From NCBI RefSeq assembly GCF_016859285.1, contig NC_053405.1, positions 865,760-929,759 of the forward strand: a DNA stretch of 64,000 nt, in the 5' to 3' direction. Positions 1-11,147 of this stretch are shown here, piece after piece. A program made the translations under genes and the position numbers. How positions within the stretch are numbered: position 1 is the stretch's first letter; every line of letters starts with the position of its first letter. This DNA comes from Xiphias gladius (lineage: Eukaryota; Chordata; Actinopteri; Istiophoriformes; Xiphiidae). The notes below the pieces were generated by a model. It worked only from the letters and a program-made list of their open reading frames with translations, did no database searches and was not told the origin of the DNA.

Positions 1-24
1 ACAGACTATATCAGAGGTGAGATA

Positions 25-375
25 AAGAAAATAACATGAATGATGATTATCATTTTCATTATGGACGAATCTCCCGATTCTTTTCTTGGATAATTTACTG
101 ACTGATCGTTTGGTTTGTAGAAATTCAGAAACTAGTGAGGGACGCTGTCACAGTTACTCAGAGGCCAAAGTGAAACCTTCCCAATGTTTGTTTCGTCCGA
201 CCATCAAACCTCCGATTGATTAAAACATTAATTATAATTCAAAAGAAAAGCAGCAAATCCTCCCATTTGAGGAGCTGGAACCAGGAAACGTTTTCCATGA
301 AAAACGGTTTAAATTATTATCAAAATAGTTTGTAGAATAGTCAATCAAATCAATCAAATAATTGATTAATTATTT
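25..375 (+). mobile_element. Near-complete copy of a hAT-like non-autonomous repeat
   Basis: The stretch follows a repeat I recognise from many fish genomes: an opening with gattatcattttcatta, a middle with tttcgtccgaccatcaaacc and cagcaaatcctcccatttga, and a tail with attatcaaaatagttt followed by AT-rich gattaattatt. Three shorter pieces of the same family occur in this window (17.8, 28.4 and 56.1 kb). The family ends resemble hAT termini (GGCTGCAACTAA), but the class is from memory and unproven. It has no coding capacity. Confidence 0.65.
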
Positions 376-3300
376 GCATCATATTGTACAAGCTCTTAGT
401 AATAATACTTTTAACCCGTAAGGTTCAATGTTTCCCTCTGAAACGTAAAGAAAATACTCAGGTAGCTCAAATGTGAGCTTCAGCAAATCTGCTTAGTTGC
501 GTTTCAGCCCTGAAAATGAAAATGAAATTCACCATCAAAAAGCCTTAGGTACCGTTGAGCTCAGTCCGCCACCCATACGCCCCGGTTTATCTCCAGGTGG
601 GTTTGAGTGGGTCGGCCTGAGTCAGAGGTCCTGGTCTGTCCCTGAGAGGGACAGACGATGAAGGGTACATTGAGTGGATTCCGCTCTTGGACCTTAGTGT
701 GTCATTCCTGACATTTCGCAGTTGTGTGTCCTTCTCGTTACGTTAACAAGTGCTTCGGTGCAGTGGATCACGGCGGCTCCAGGTGCTGTGATGTGACATT
801 TCTTTGGGTTTGTGCTCCGATGACGACCGCAACAGAATAAAAGGCTGATTTGATGAAGGCTCTTTAATTAGACTCTGGGTTCTGTCTCCAAAGACGAAGT
901 GAAAAATGTCAGATTTAATGTTTGGGTTTTCTTCTTTTAAGGTTCCAGGCACTCAGACGTGCATCATTTCAGAGCGTACGAGGTCTTTTTATATCTGCTG
1001 TGAGCTGTGAGACTCTGGACTTCAGGGAAATGCTGAATGCGGACGCTGACCTCTGTGGTCGAGCCGCTCTGTGTTTCAGCCCGCTGCTTCCTTCAGCTCC
1101 ACATTAGTGGTAAACTGCTGGGACAGAGGTGCGTGGTGGGAGGTTTGTGTTTCCCAGAAGACCCATTCGTTCACATTCAGTCAAACCATCCAATCGCGAG
1201 CGGGAACCGGAGCAGAGGTTTCTTCTGTTGGACGTCAGAGTGGAGAATAAGCTCTGACCCTCAAACCAGACGCTCCGACGTGAGACAGACTCTGGCAACG
1301 ACCACGGAACCCTCAGGCAGTGAACTCAACACTGACCAGGTTTATCGGGAAAGAGGAGTTAGAGAGGAAGCTGATGAAAATGTGCAGAAGTCCTGAAATC
1401 GAAATCTTCCCAGTGCGAGGTTTTGTTTGAACGAGCCGCCGCGCCGGTTGAAGATCAATCGGGAGGCGTGAATGTTGTGGTGACGCCAGGATTTCTCGTC
1501 TGTCTTTCTGTGATTGTCAGGTGCAGGAAGCCGAGACGACAGATATGAAAACAGGCGTATCTGGATAAACTTGATAATTGTCCTGTGGAGACACACCGAG
1601 GATCCACCACAGCCAAAATCCATCAGACTCCAGTTTTATGGTCGTCTTCCTGCAGTGAGGAGATGTTACCTGACCCCTGACTTCCCACTCTGTTCCCAGA
1701 TCTGAGACATTAGTGTTATTGTGTCCGATGTAGACGATGGACGACGCTTTGAACACGAGACCAGATGTTGGAATAATCTGGAACCGTGTTTAATGTTGTT
1801 CAAGGTGTCAGGGAGCTGCAGCTGGCTGATCTGAACCTGATTAGATAACGACGACCTGCCGATGCGAGTCAGAGGCCGTGAAACCAGCCACATGGAAACA
1901 GCTCGTTCATCAGGAAGACGCAGAACAAAACACCCGCAGACCGAAGCGCCTTCAGCAGCCGACACGTTTAAACTCGTCCGCCTCCTTCAAGCTTGGAAAA
2001 CAATGGGAGCTTAAGGGTTTAGATTGTTTATTGTCATTAGAAGAGTGTAAAATACGAAACCTCGGAGATTGAGAGCATGAAACACGAAGAGGAAAAATCA
2101 CCTGACATCTTTAAAGTGATAGCAGCCTCTTGTAAACACTGTAAAACGCTGAATGTCCATCGGTCAGTGTTTCGTCTTCCGTACTAGATGACGTATCTAA
2201 ACACTGTTGGATATTTTTTTTCCTTTAACACTGGAAATACATTTATTTTGATTCAGGAAAGTTCAATATTTTCGTCATTTCATTTGCTTTCTATTGCATT
2301 TTAAGAACCACAACACTTTTATAATTACATTTTCGTAATTCAATTTTGTTCCATTAATTATGTGCTATCATACATTTTATTTTATTTCATCTCATTTTTA
2401 TTGGATCTTATTTGTGTTATTCATTTATTAGTATTTCTTTTTCTTTTAGTGGCTTTTCTTTGTGTTTTGGAGTAAAATGTATTTATTTCTTTTTTTTATT
2501 TTGTAATTATTTCATTTTGTCGGCTTTGTCTGGGGCCGATGATCCTTCTGGGCCGGAGGACTAAAACCCCCCCCCCAGCCCAGCTCTGTTCCTCTGGGGA
2601 GGGGTTTGGTCGTTGTTTCCCAGGCAGGCTCGTCAGGGGAGGTCAGGTCGTCTCCCCCTCTGAGGGGGGGGGTCTGGGGTGAGATGGTGTCAGACTTTGA
2701 CACCTGACCAGCTGAGACTGACTGAAGAGAAACACAGAAACAGAAGCAGAAATAAAGGGAAGAAAAACTGAGTCTGCAAATGAAATCAATGTACGGAGGT
2801 TAATTAGTGTCCCAATGTCTGTGCATGCGAAGGGACGTTTAACGTGTCTTTGTGTGCGTGTGTGTTGCAGAGAAGTGAATCTGACTGGTGTACGAACTCT
2901 CCCAGTCAGAGCAGCAGTGCATTATGGGAGGTCCTCCTATAATGGAAGTTAATGTGATTTTCAGGCGCCGCAGCTGCTGGTTTGTCTCTTCAGTGTTTGA
3001 AGCTCAGAGTAAGTTTAATGTCAGACTGGAGTCTAAAGTCCTGCCGGCGCCCCCTAGGGGCGGAAAGCGTCCTCGTTCAGGGTCTAGGGGAGCGCACTCG
3101 GCCCCCGGCCCCCTGATCAAGATCAGATCATTGATCCCGAGTCACGGAGGCTTCAGCGGCGTTTTACCGCCGGAGCTGCTCCAGGTGGAGCTGCTTTTAG
3201 CTACGTCAGAGACGGGGAGAGAGTTCGGTCCACCGGTTCCCAACCCGGGGGTCGGGCCCCTCCAGAGGGTCACCAGGTGAACCTGAGGGGTCGAGGATGA

Positions 3301-3990
3301 TTCATGGGAGAAGACAGAAGGAAAAACAAAATAAAAACAAGGCTTTGATTCACAATTTGTACATATTCATTAAATCCTTTCTTTTATTCTTTTCTTTTTT
3401 TTTTTTTACCTTTTTCTCTCTCTTAACCTCTGTGGGTCTGGACAAGTTGTTTAAATGAAACCATAGTTCAGAAATGTCTCTTTGGTGGAACTGATCACAA
3501 CTCACAGATGTGACAAGAGACACACACACTGATTTTCTGCAGAGGGTCTGTGTTGTAATATCCGAGCTTATGATATGTTTTTAACGTAAAATTTACAGCT
3601 TGAAACTGAACTACCTCAAAATTGTGCCTGAGTGAAAGCTCTCGGCTGCTTTGCACCACTGCTCCACCAAACTGTGTGTATTCTGGTCTGAAATGTGTGT
3701 GAAGTGTCCACATTCTCACCATGTTTTCCTTTTATAAACACCAGTTTATGCTGGAACTGGTGTTTGCATGTTTTTACGGAGCCTAAACACTCTAAAGCCA
3801 GAGCGTCTAAATATTTTGGTCTGCCTGTGCCTTTGTTAGATAAAGTAATACACAGAGACCGATAAGACGTGAACAGGGTCAGAGTCTTACACCTGGGGGG
3901 CCACCAGGACGAGCAGTGTGAGAAGATTTTCAGTCGGAGCGTCGATTTAAACACTTCAAGTGTGACTGAACAGGTCTGGAGCAGGTCAGC
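376..3990. other. Non-coding stretch, no gene recognised
   Basis: No open frame here resembles a known protein or is flanked by convincing splice signals. About 2200-2520 is AT-rich. A GC-rich patch with C and G runs follows at 2565-2680. Confidence 0.6.
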
Positions 3991-4029
3991 ATGTGTGTGT
4001 GTTTGTGTTTGTGTGTGTGTGTGTGTGTA
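3991..4029. repeat. (GT)n microsatellite, interrupted
   Basis: A GT dinucleotide run broken by two TTT interruptions. A second, shorter (CA)n run lies at 4151-4168 in the opposite sense. Confidence 0.95.
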
Positions 4030-4169
4030 TTTGATTAAACGAGTGAGGAATGAAAATGAGGCCGTGCGACTTCTGACCCCCCCGCTGACGAGGAACAGGT
4101 CGGGCATGAAGTTCTCACACTGTCCTCCTGCAGCTTCACACCTCCAACACGCACACACACACACACAGC

Positions 4170-5420
4170 ACGGATTTTAGACTGAAGCAATGACCCGGCA
4201 AACCAAAATAACTGGTGCTGGGTGAAGCTGACCCAGTACTGACCCACACTGGGTCCGTTCGAAACCGTTAGATTTGATAGTAACTGCCCACACGTTCGGT
4301 GGACCACCGCACTGATCCCCTCTTAAACCACGTACTGACCTTTGACCCCCGTCAGCCATAAACTACATATTGCTAAGACACTTTTGGCATGTTCTGGTCC
4401 GGGATGGGGTTCGATAGCATTTTACCGAATCTGAATCCAGCTCTGAATCGACTCGTAAAAGTGGTTTGTTTGTTGGAGCGGAGACATCTGTGTCCGGGAT
4501 TTATCATCCGAACAAGTTTCAGCTGCTTTGTGTTACAACAGCTCCTTCTAGTCACATTAATGACACGACCGCTCACGTTACCTGGGATTTCTGAACCAAT
4601 TACCAGACACTAACAGAAACTATCAAACCTAAACCGAGGACGTCCACCACATATTGAGACGTTCATTAACCCCGTCCTCACTCAGTTTGCTCCTCACTGG
4701 GGGGGGGCTGCAGCTGCGCCGGTAAAAACAACACGGGGAAAATAGTATTCAGTCTACTTCACCATCCAGTGAATATCAGCTAAATAAATCTCTGATGTTT
4801 CGCTGCCCGACGCTCTGGACGTTACCTGACGGTGAACTGGTCGTTGCTCTGCTACAGGTGAGGCGGGGGAGGCTGAGGCCGAGCACTCGTCCTCCTCAAG
4901 TCATCAAAATAACACAAGTTCTTACTTTATCACGACCAACAGATAAATGTTTAAAGGACCGACCTGTCGTTCCTCCCGCAGATATCACGTCGCGGCCGTT
5001 TCATTGACTTTGGGACGTTTAAACCGGTCGGCCATGTTTCCTGTTTACAACGGCGTCTCTGAGTTCGCACACGTTCGTGTACGACAACGGTTTTTCTTCT
5101 TTGCCGATGTCTTTAGTGTCAGAGAGGCAACAGAGACTAAACTGAGAACATGAATGAACGAATCCGGGTAAATGGAACCAGCTATCAGAACCCATTCCCG
5201 GTTCTGGTGTACTGCTGATGGTGGCAACGGGGCTTCGCGGTAGTGGGGGAAGCACTAATAACAGTAGCACCAGTAAGCAGCAGCAGTGTCTCCCAGTACG
5301 ACCAGTAAGTAGCAGGTGGTGGGAGCAGCGATACACACGTAAAAGGCGTTAAAACTAACAGCAACGACCGGCACCTGAACTCGAAAAACAGAAACCAGAC
5401 TTCACACCTCTGAGGACTGT
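4170..5420. other. Non-coding stretch, no gene recognised
   Basis: Mixed-composition DNA with no recognised domain, RNA or repeat family. A G run lies at 4701-4707. Confidence 0.55.
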
Positions 5421-5442
5421 GTGTGTGTGTGTGTGTGTGTGT
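5421..5442. repeat. (GT)11 microsatellite
   Basis: An uninterrupted GT dinucleotide run. Confidence 0.95.
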
Positions 5443-6119
5443 CCTGTTCCCACATTCTGTCTCCTGCCGTGACCTCCTGCAGAGCCCTGACCTCCTCTTC
5501 CCATCATCATCATCATCAGCATCAGCCCTTCTCCTCCTACACACACACTTTCAGCGTCGGCTGTTAATTCAGTCTGTCATAGGCTACTTTTGGGGACAAA
5601 TTTCAGGCTAAAGTCCAGTTAACTGGAGACAGTTTGTCCAGCTGGGGACAAAAGCCGTGTCCCAAGCTGGGAAAAGGCTGATTTCCGGGTCAGTGGTTAA
5701 AGTTCAGGTTTGGGTGAATGCAAGTTTCTGCAATGTCCCCAAAAGTGGCCAAGATCAACGTGCGAGTGTTTGAGGATTAATGAGGCGGGACGCAGGTATT
5801 TAGGTCCTAAAGGGTTTTTCTTCTTAATGTGGTCCCGCCTGCTGCGTCCACATTAAAGGCCAATTCATGGTTTATTCAGGTCTACACACTCCGCCGTCAG
5901 GGGGATGCAAACGCCGACACGTTTGGCTGAACAACACGAAGAAGTTAAAAAAGAAGAAAGAGAACGCTGAATGGGAACAGGATCAAGGTTCAGGGACCCG
6001 GCCGACCACACGGACGCAGGAACCGGGAACTGACCTTCAGCAGGTTTGGAAACACGTCACTCCCCGAGTGTCGGCTCCTCCAGGACGACCTCCAGCTGTG
6101 TGTTCTGGTGCTGGGTTAA

Positions 6120-6589
6120 GTTAAAGGACAGGTTCGCAGTTTTTCAAATCAGTCTTGAAACGACAGTCAGGAGCCCGTATGAAGACTGGACCAGGTCCTC
6201 TTATACTGGACATTAACAGATCTCTTCTGTCCCCATTCTGCCTAAAAGATCCATTCTGAAGTTTATCTAAGGTTAGTGGGACGTTTCAGTTCAGTCCAAA
6301 TTAGACCAATCAAGTGTCTCTCAAAGTTTCAGTCTTTTTAGTCCAAATATCCTTATTTTTGTCTCCATCCCTCCACTGCCGCTTAACAGGGAAACAAGAT
6401 CTCCACTTGATTTGTGTAACGCAGACAACTGAGCCTCATGTTACCTTCAGGAGGACCGTTAAAGTGACTGTTGACGTCCGGTATGAACAGGAAGAATAAT
6501 GACAGCAAGAAAAACCCGTTTCGGTCTTCATACGGGCCCCTGGCTGTTTTTTAAGACTGCTTTGCAAAATTGTGAATCTGTCCTTTAAC
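6120..6589. mobile_element. MITE: non-autonomous DNA transposon with long terminal inverted repeats
   Basis: The left end begins gttaaaggacaggttcgcag. The right end, read on the minus strand, begins gttaaaggacagattcacaa. The two arms stay similar for about 75 bases: left caggagcccgtatgaagact near 6167-6186 pairs with cttcatacgggcccctgg near 6526-6543. The element is 470 bp with no coding capacity, as expected of a MITE. No clear target-site duplication longer than two bases is visible, so the superfamily is open. Confidence 0.85.
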
Positions 6590-6940
6590 CGTCACACAGC
6601 TCATCCAGCTGTCTGTCTCACTCTCGCCAGATGTTGCTGTGATGCAGTTTTGTTGCTTGTTAACTTAAAAGAGGACGGAGAAGAAGAGATTCAACCGTTG
6701 TGCTGCTCTGGTTTCACTGTGGACAGACGTCTCTACCGGCTGCGGACACAAGTGGTCCGCTGAGTCCTGTTTTTATGTTGTTTCTCTGGACATGTTTTGT
6801 CCAGCAAGTCCAGAACCACAGACCTGAGGTCAGTTCAGCAGCTGGTAGTATGTGTGGGGTGGGATCGGCGTTCGAATTGAGTAACCGACTCTGTTGGGAC
6901 GAACGGTCGGGGAGCCTTTCCAAACACTGGGGAGAGACAC

Positions 6941-7204
6941 AGAGAGAGAGAGAGAGGGAGGGAGAGGGGGAGGGAGGGGGGGGAGGGAGAGGGGGAGGGA
7001 GAGGGAGGAGGGAGGGAGGAGGAGGGAGGGAGGGAGGAGGGAGGAGGAGGAGAGGGAGAGAGAGAGAGGGAGAGGGGAGGAGGAGGGAGGGAGGGAGGAG
7101 GAGGGAGAGGGAGGAGGAGGAGAGGGAGGAGGGAGGGAGGGAGAGGGGAGGAGAGGGAGGAGGGAGGGAGAGGGAGAGAGGGAGAGGGGGAGGGAGAAGG
7201 AGGA
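6941..7204. repeat. 264-nt uninterrupted purine tract (GA/GGA-rich)
   Basis: Every base from 6941 to 7204 on plus is A or G, in irregular GGGA, GGA and GA units. It creates long Arg/Glu/Gly-rich or Ser/Leu/Pro-rich open frames on both strands, which I do not regard as genes. Such tracts can form triplex (H-DNA) structures. Confidence 0.97.
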
Positions 7205-10200
7205 TTCTGCTGCTGATGTTTTTCTGATGAATTTCAAAGGAAAAACAGGAAAATGAAATTCTGCTGGCTGAAATCATTTCCTAACCGTGACAAACCTCTG
7301 AGTCCCACCCTCACTTCATCCTCCTCCCCCTCCTCGCTCTCCTCCCCCCATCGTCTCCTCCCAGGTGTTTGTTTTATTCCCGATATATCGGAAGAGGGAA
7401 ACTTCCTCCCAAGCTGGAATCCTGCGTCAGGACGGAAAAGAAGGAAGTCATCACGGAGGAAAGAGGGAGAAACGGGAGAAGGAGGTGGGAAAGGAGAGGT
7501 GGAGGTGAGAGAGGAAAGAGAATGATAAATGTGCAGCCCGCTGCACTGATTCAGTATTGACAGAACAACGCTACGTTGGGGAACTCGTAAGAGAACTTGT
7601 AGAGACAGAAGGATCCACATCTGCGCAGCCGAGGTGAAGATAACACACAGCTGACATATGAGGATGAAAGAGCCCAGACGGATGGATGGGATGCTGAAGG
7701 GCCGACCAGGCAGAGCTGAGGGGCCCATACGTCACTGAAAGAAACACAAAGCCACTGCAGAACGAAGCAGAGCGACCGCAAAGAGACGCAGAACGACACG
7801 GCATGCGGGTGATTGCCACGGGGGACCGGGGGACAACGCCCCACCCCAACGTACAAAGGAGGGAAATTCGATCCCCCACCTACCGACATCGCTACGGACA
7901 CTCGGTCGGACGGAGGCGGCATTTACGGCGCCTAGCCTAGTGGCCTACCACAAAAATAAGAAGAAGGAGAAGATACAGGTGTGCACACCTTCGGGTAAAA
8001 ACAGACGAAAAGAGGCAACGAGACCAGCACAGTTCCTCGTCTCTCTGAGTCTGGGGGTCTTGTTCCTGTGTAGGGCGGGGGGCTTTTACTTGCCTGTGTC
8101 CACGCACAGAGAAGGTGCAAGACAAACAATCACTTCTACAAATGTGAATTCCACTGGAAGCAGAGCTTAGTGGAGCGGCATGTGTCGGTGTAATACTGAA
8201 CTGGGCCGAGAGAGGAAGGGAACTTGTCCTGAGAGACGACAGCTCAGCAGCATAATACCAGGAAGGTTTCCATCCAAATAGTCGAAATAATAACTTAATT
8301 TCCAGAAACCCCTCAAAAATGTGAATGAAGTGTTTGTTTCCATGGTTTGTTTCAGGTGTTATTCGAGGAAGGTTCCAGTCTCCTCATCGCTCAGATGACC
8401 AGATCTGACGGTTTCCTCTTCTCACCGAAAGTGTTGATGAATAAACCTCCAGAAATCCACTTAGAAACCAGCTCTGGACAGGATTCACTTAATTCCTTTA
8501 ATTTAATTCTCAGTGTTTTCACTCAGATCTGTGACGAATGCACCAACTTTAACACCTCAGGCAACGATTTGATGGCATTTCAACTTTCTTACAAATTTCC
8601 AGCGTCTGCACTGAGGTTATTTTAATGTGCAAATTGAAAATGGCATTAAAACAGGAAGATGACATCAGCCAGGGTGAGAGGGGAAAAAAGAAAGCGAGAG
8701 TTGAGCCAAAATAACGAGGCAGGAAAGATGAGAAGGAGGTGAGAGAGGGAAGGGAACCTCCCAGAAAGTTCAGTTCAGTTCAGTTTGAGGAGTTAACCTG
8801 TAACTGAAGAAGACATTCCTGACATACTGTGATTGTTCCAGTCTCTTTTCTCTCCCTCTTCCCATAATTCCTCTTCCCTGCCCTTCAGGTTTCTCTTCCG
8901 CTCTCTTTCAGGTTTCGAAAACGCTGGAAATCATGTGGGCGCAGCGGTTATTAATTAAATGCACCACCTTATCCCCCACGCCTCACACCTGCACCACCCT
9001 GCGCCGCACTCTCGACGCCTTACTCTCGTAGTTTACTCTCCAGCTCCTCTAGCTCCAGACCAGCCCAGACCCGAGCTCGCTTTTTTTTTTTTCGCTTTCT
9101 GCTCCTGGCCATCGGCTGCAGCCGGACCCTCTTCCCGCTTCCTTCCTCAGAATGTCCACCGCACTTGGTTCTCACTCTCTCTCTCTCCAAGAGCATCTTT
9201 TGTTGGTGTGTTGAGTGAGCGCAAAAATTGTCAGTCAGGTTCACAGGCAGCTGTCACCTCACTGGACATGACCGGTGACTCTTTCTTTCTTAAGGAGGTC
9301 GTGTGTTTTTTTTTTTTCTGGTGTTTCCGTTTGCACGCAGCTTTTTTTAGAGAGTTTATTTTTTTTTTCGCCACAGCCTGTTTTTTTTTATATATCCAAC
9401 GCTAACGAATCGGCAGTCGGAAACAAACGACGACACACATGAGCGGCTTGAGGCCGCGGGCGGCGCAATAAACATCCTGCCCTCGGTTTCGTGCTGTTCC
9501 ACTAGCCGACAGTTGGTGGCGGTAGCGTTAATAAGGACAGCACCGCACTAACAAAGGAAGCAGGATGGCTCCTGTCCGTTTAGGACGTGCGTTCAAGCCT
9601 GCGTTTTTCTCATAAGCTGGGTTTTAATTCGTCATCTGATGCCATAAAAAGGGGGCGTGGCGTCACGATTGACAGCTGCGACGAGTCGGGTGGGTGTATG
9701 GGCGGGACCTCAACTGAAACTGCTGTTTTAAGGTCAAACTGTAGTCTCAGTTCAGGTCTGCTGGGTTAGTTCCCGTTCCACAGCAAAATGATGCATAATG
9801 TTTAATAACTGTGAAGGACCCCTGCGACTTCCAGTTCTGGTCAGTGTCTGCTGGAATAAACAGACAGCTGATTTCTCTGAGCCGCTGGAGCTTCCACTCA
9901 TTCCTTCCCAGATGTGATGAAGTTATTTCTGCCAGTGTCAAACCACATGCCTCTCTGATGGGTCCTCAGATGTGGAGCCAAACCAGAACAATCTGCAGGA
10001 GACCGCAGAGACATCGAGCTCTGGCTCACTGTCCTGACCTTGTTACACGCAGACCAGTCTGTGCAACAGGAGCTGGAACAGTCAGACAATCACAGGAAAC
10101 GCTCTGCTCTGAAAACAAATAGCGGGAGTGTTTTTCTTTTTTGTGCTGCTCCGGGTTAAAGTGCAGAGAGCGAACGTCTGCAGACACGGTTTTCTCCCCA

Positions 10201-11083
10201 GTCTCTCTGAAGCCGTTAAAGTCTGCCGGACCCGATGAATGCATGTCGGGAACCCTGTCATGTGTCTGACCATGTCTCAGATCCTTTACTTAAATAAGAG
10301 TAACAGTACGAGAGTAAAGTCTCGCTTCAGGCAACAAGCATCAGGACATGTACTCGACAAGAAAAGCTCTCATGTCTTATATGATATAACATTATTACTG
10401 CTGATGCATTAACATTGAAGCAGCTGCTGGGTTTATGCTGTCTACTGATGGGTAGTACTTAGTACCTATAGCCGTTAGAAAAGTGGACTTTTTAGAGTTA
10501 AAAGTACAAGATCTGAAATGTACAGAAAACAGTAGCAGAAGTAGAAGAAAATGTAAATACTCAGGCAAAGTAAAAGTACCTCAACCATGTATTTACACTA
10601 CCCGAGTAAACGTACGTTAACACGTACATCCATTATATGGAATTCTGCCATGGATTTTTGAAAATGAAGTTCGCCGAATTGACTCTGATCAGCTTGTTGT
10701 TCTCAGCGTAGCCGTGGATGTTCAGACAACCGTCGCTGGGTCACTGTGATACTGAAGGAAACTTAAAAACAGGGAGATTCTGAATGAAGTTCTGCAGCCT
10801 CTTCTTCCTCTGGTTTCTAAGTGGGTTATGGACGCTTATTTATCATGGACATTGAACACATTGACATCCTCAGAAAGTGGAAGTCTCACTGGATCTAAAA
10901 ATGTGCGTTTGATGTCTGTGAGTTCAGATTTGACTGAGCTGCGATCACCAACGTGAGCTGTGCGTCACTGCTGCTGCTGCAGCTGTCGATCGTGTCGATC
11001 GGCAGTTTCCCGATGTTCTCAGATCACCTGTATACACCTGTTCCTCTCACCTCACGCAGTGTCCCTGCCTCGCCTCTCTCACA

Positions 11084-11084
<1 letters not shown>
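7205..11084. other. Non-coding stretch, no gene recognised
   Basis: A T-rich region lies at about 9080-9390. The part near 7760-7800 contains a phrase (gaccgcaaagagacgcagaa) reminiscent of a fish repeat, with a related reverse phrase near 25035-25075. Nothing supports a gene. Confidence 0.5.

Positions 11085-11146
<62 letters not shown>
11085..11146. repeat. (GT)31 microsatellite
   Basis: An uninterrupted TG/GT dinucleotide run of about 62 bases. Confidence 0.97.

Positions 11147-11147
<1 letters not shown>

Noticed and set aside
6700..7277. Arg/Glu/Gly-rich and Ser/Leu/Pro-rich frames
   Set aside because: They come from the pure purine tract on both strands.
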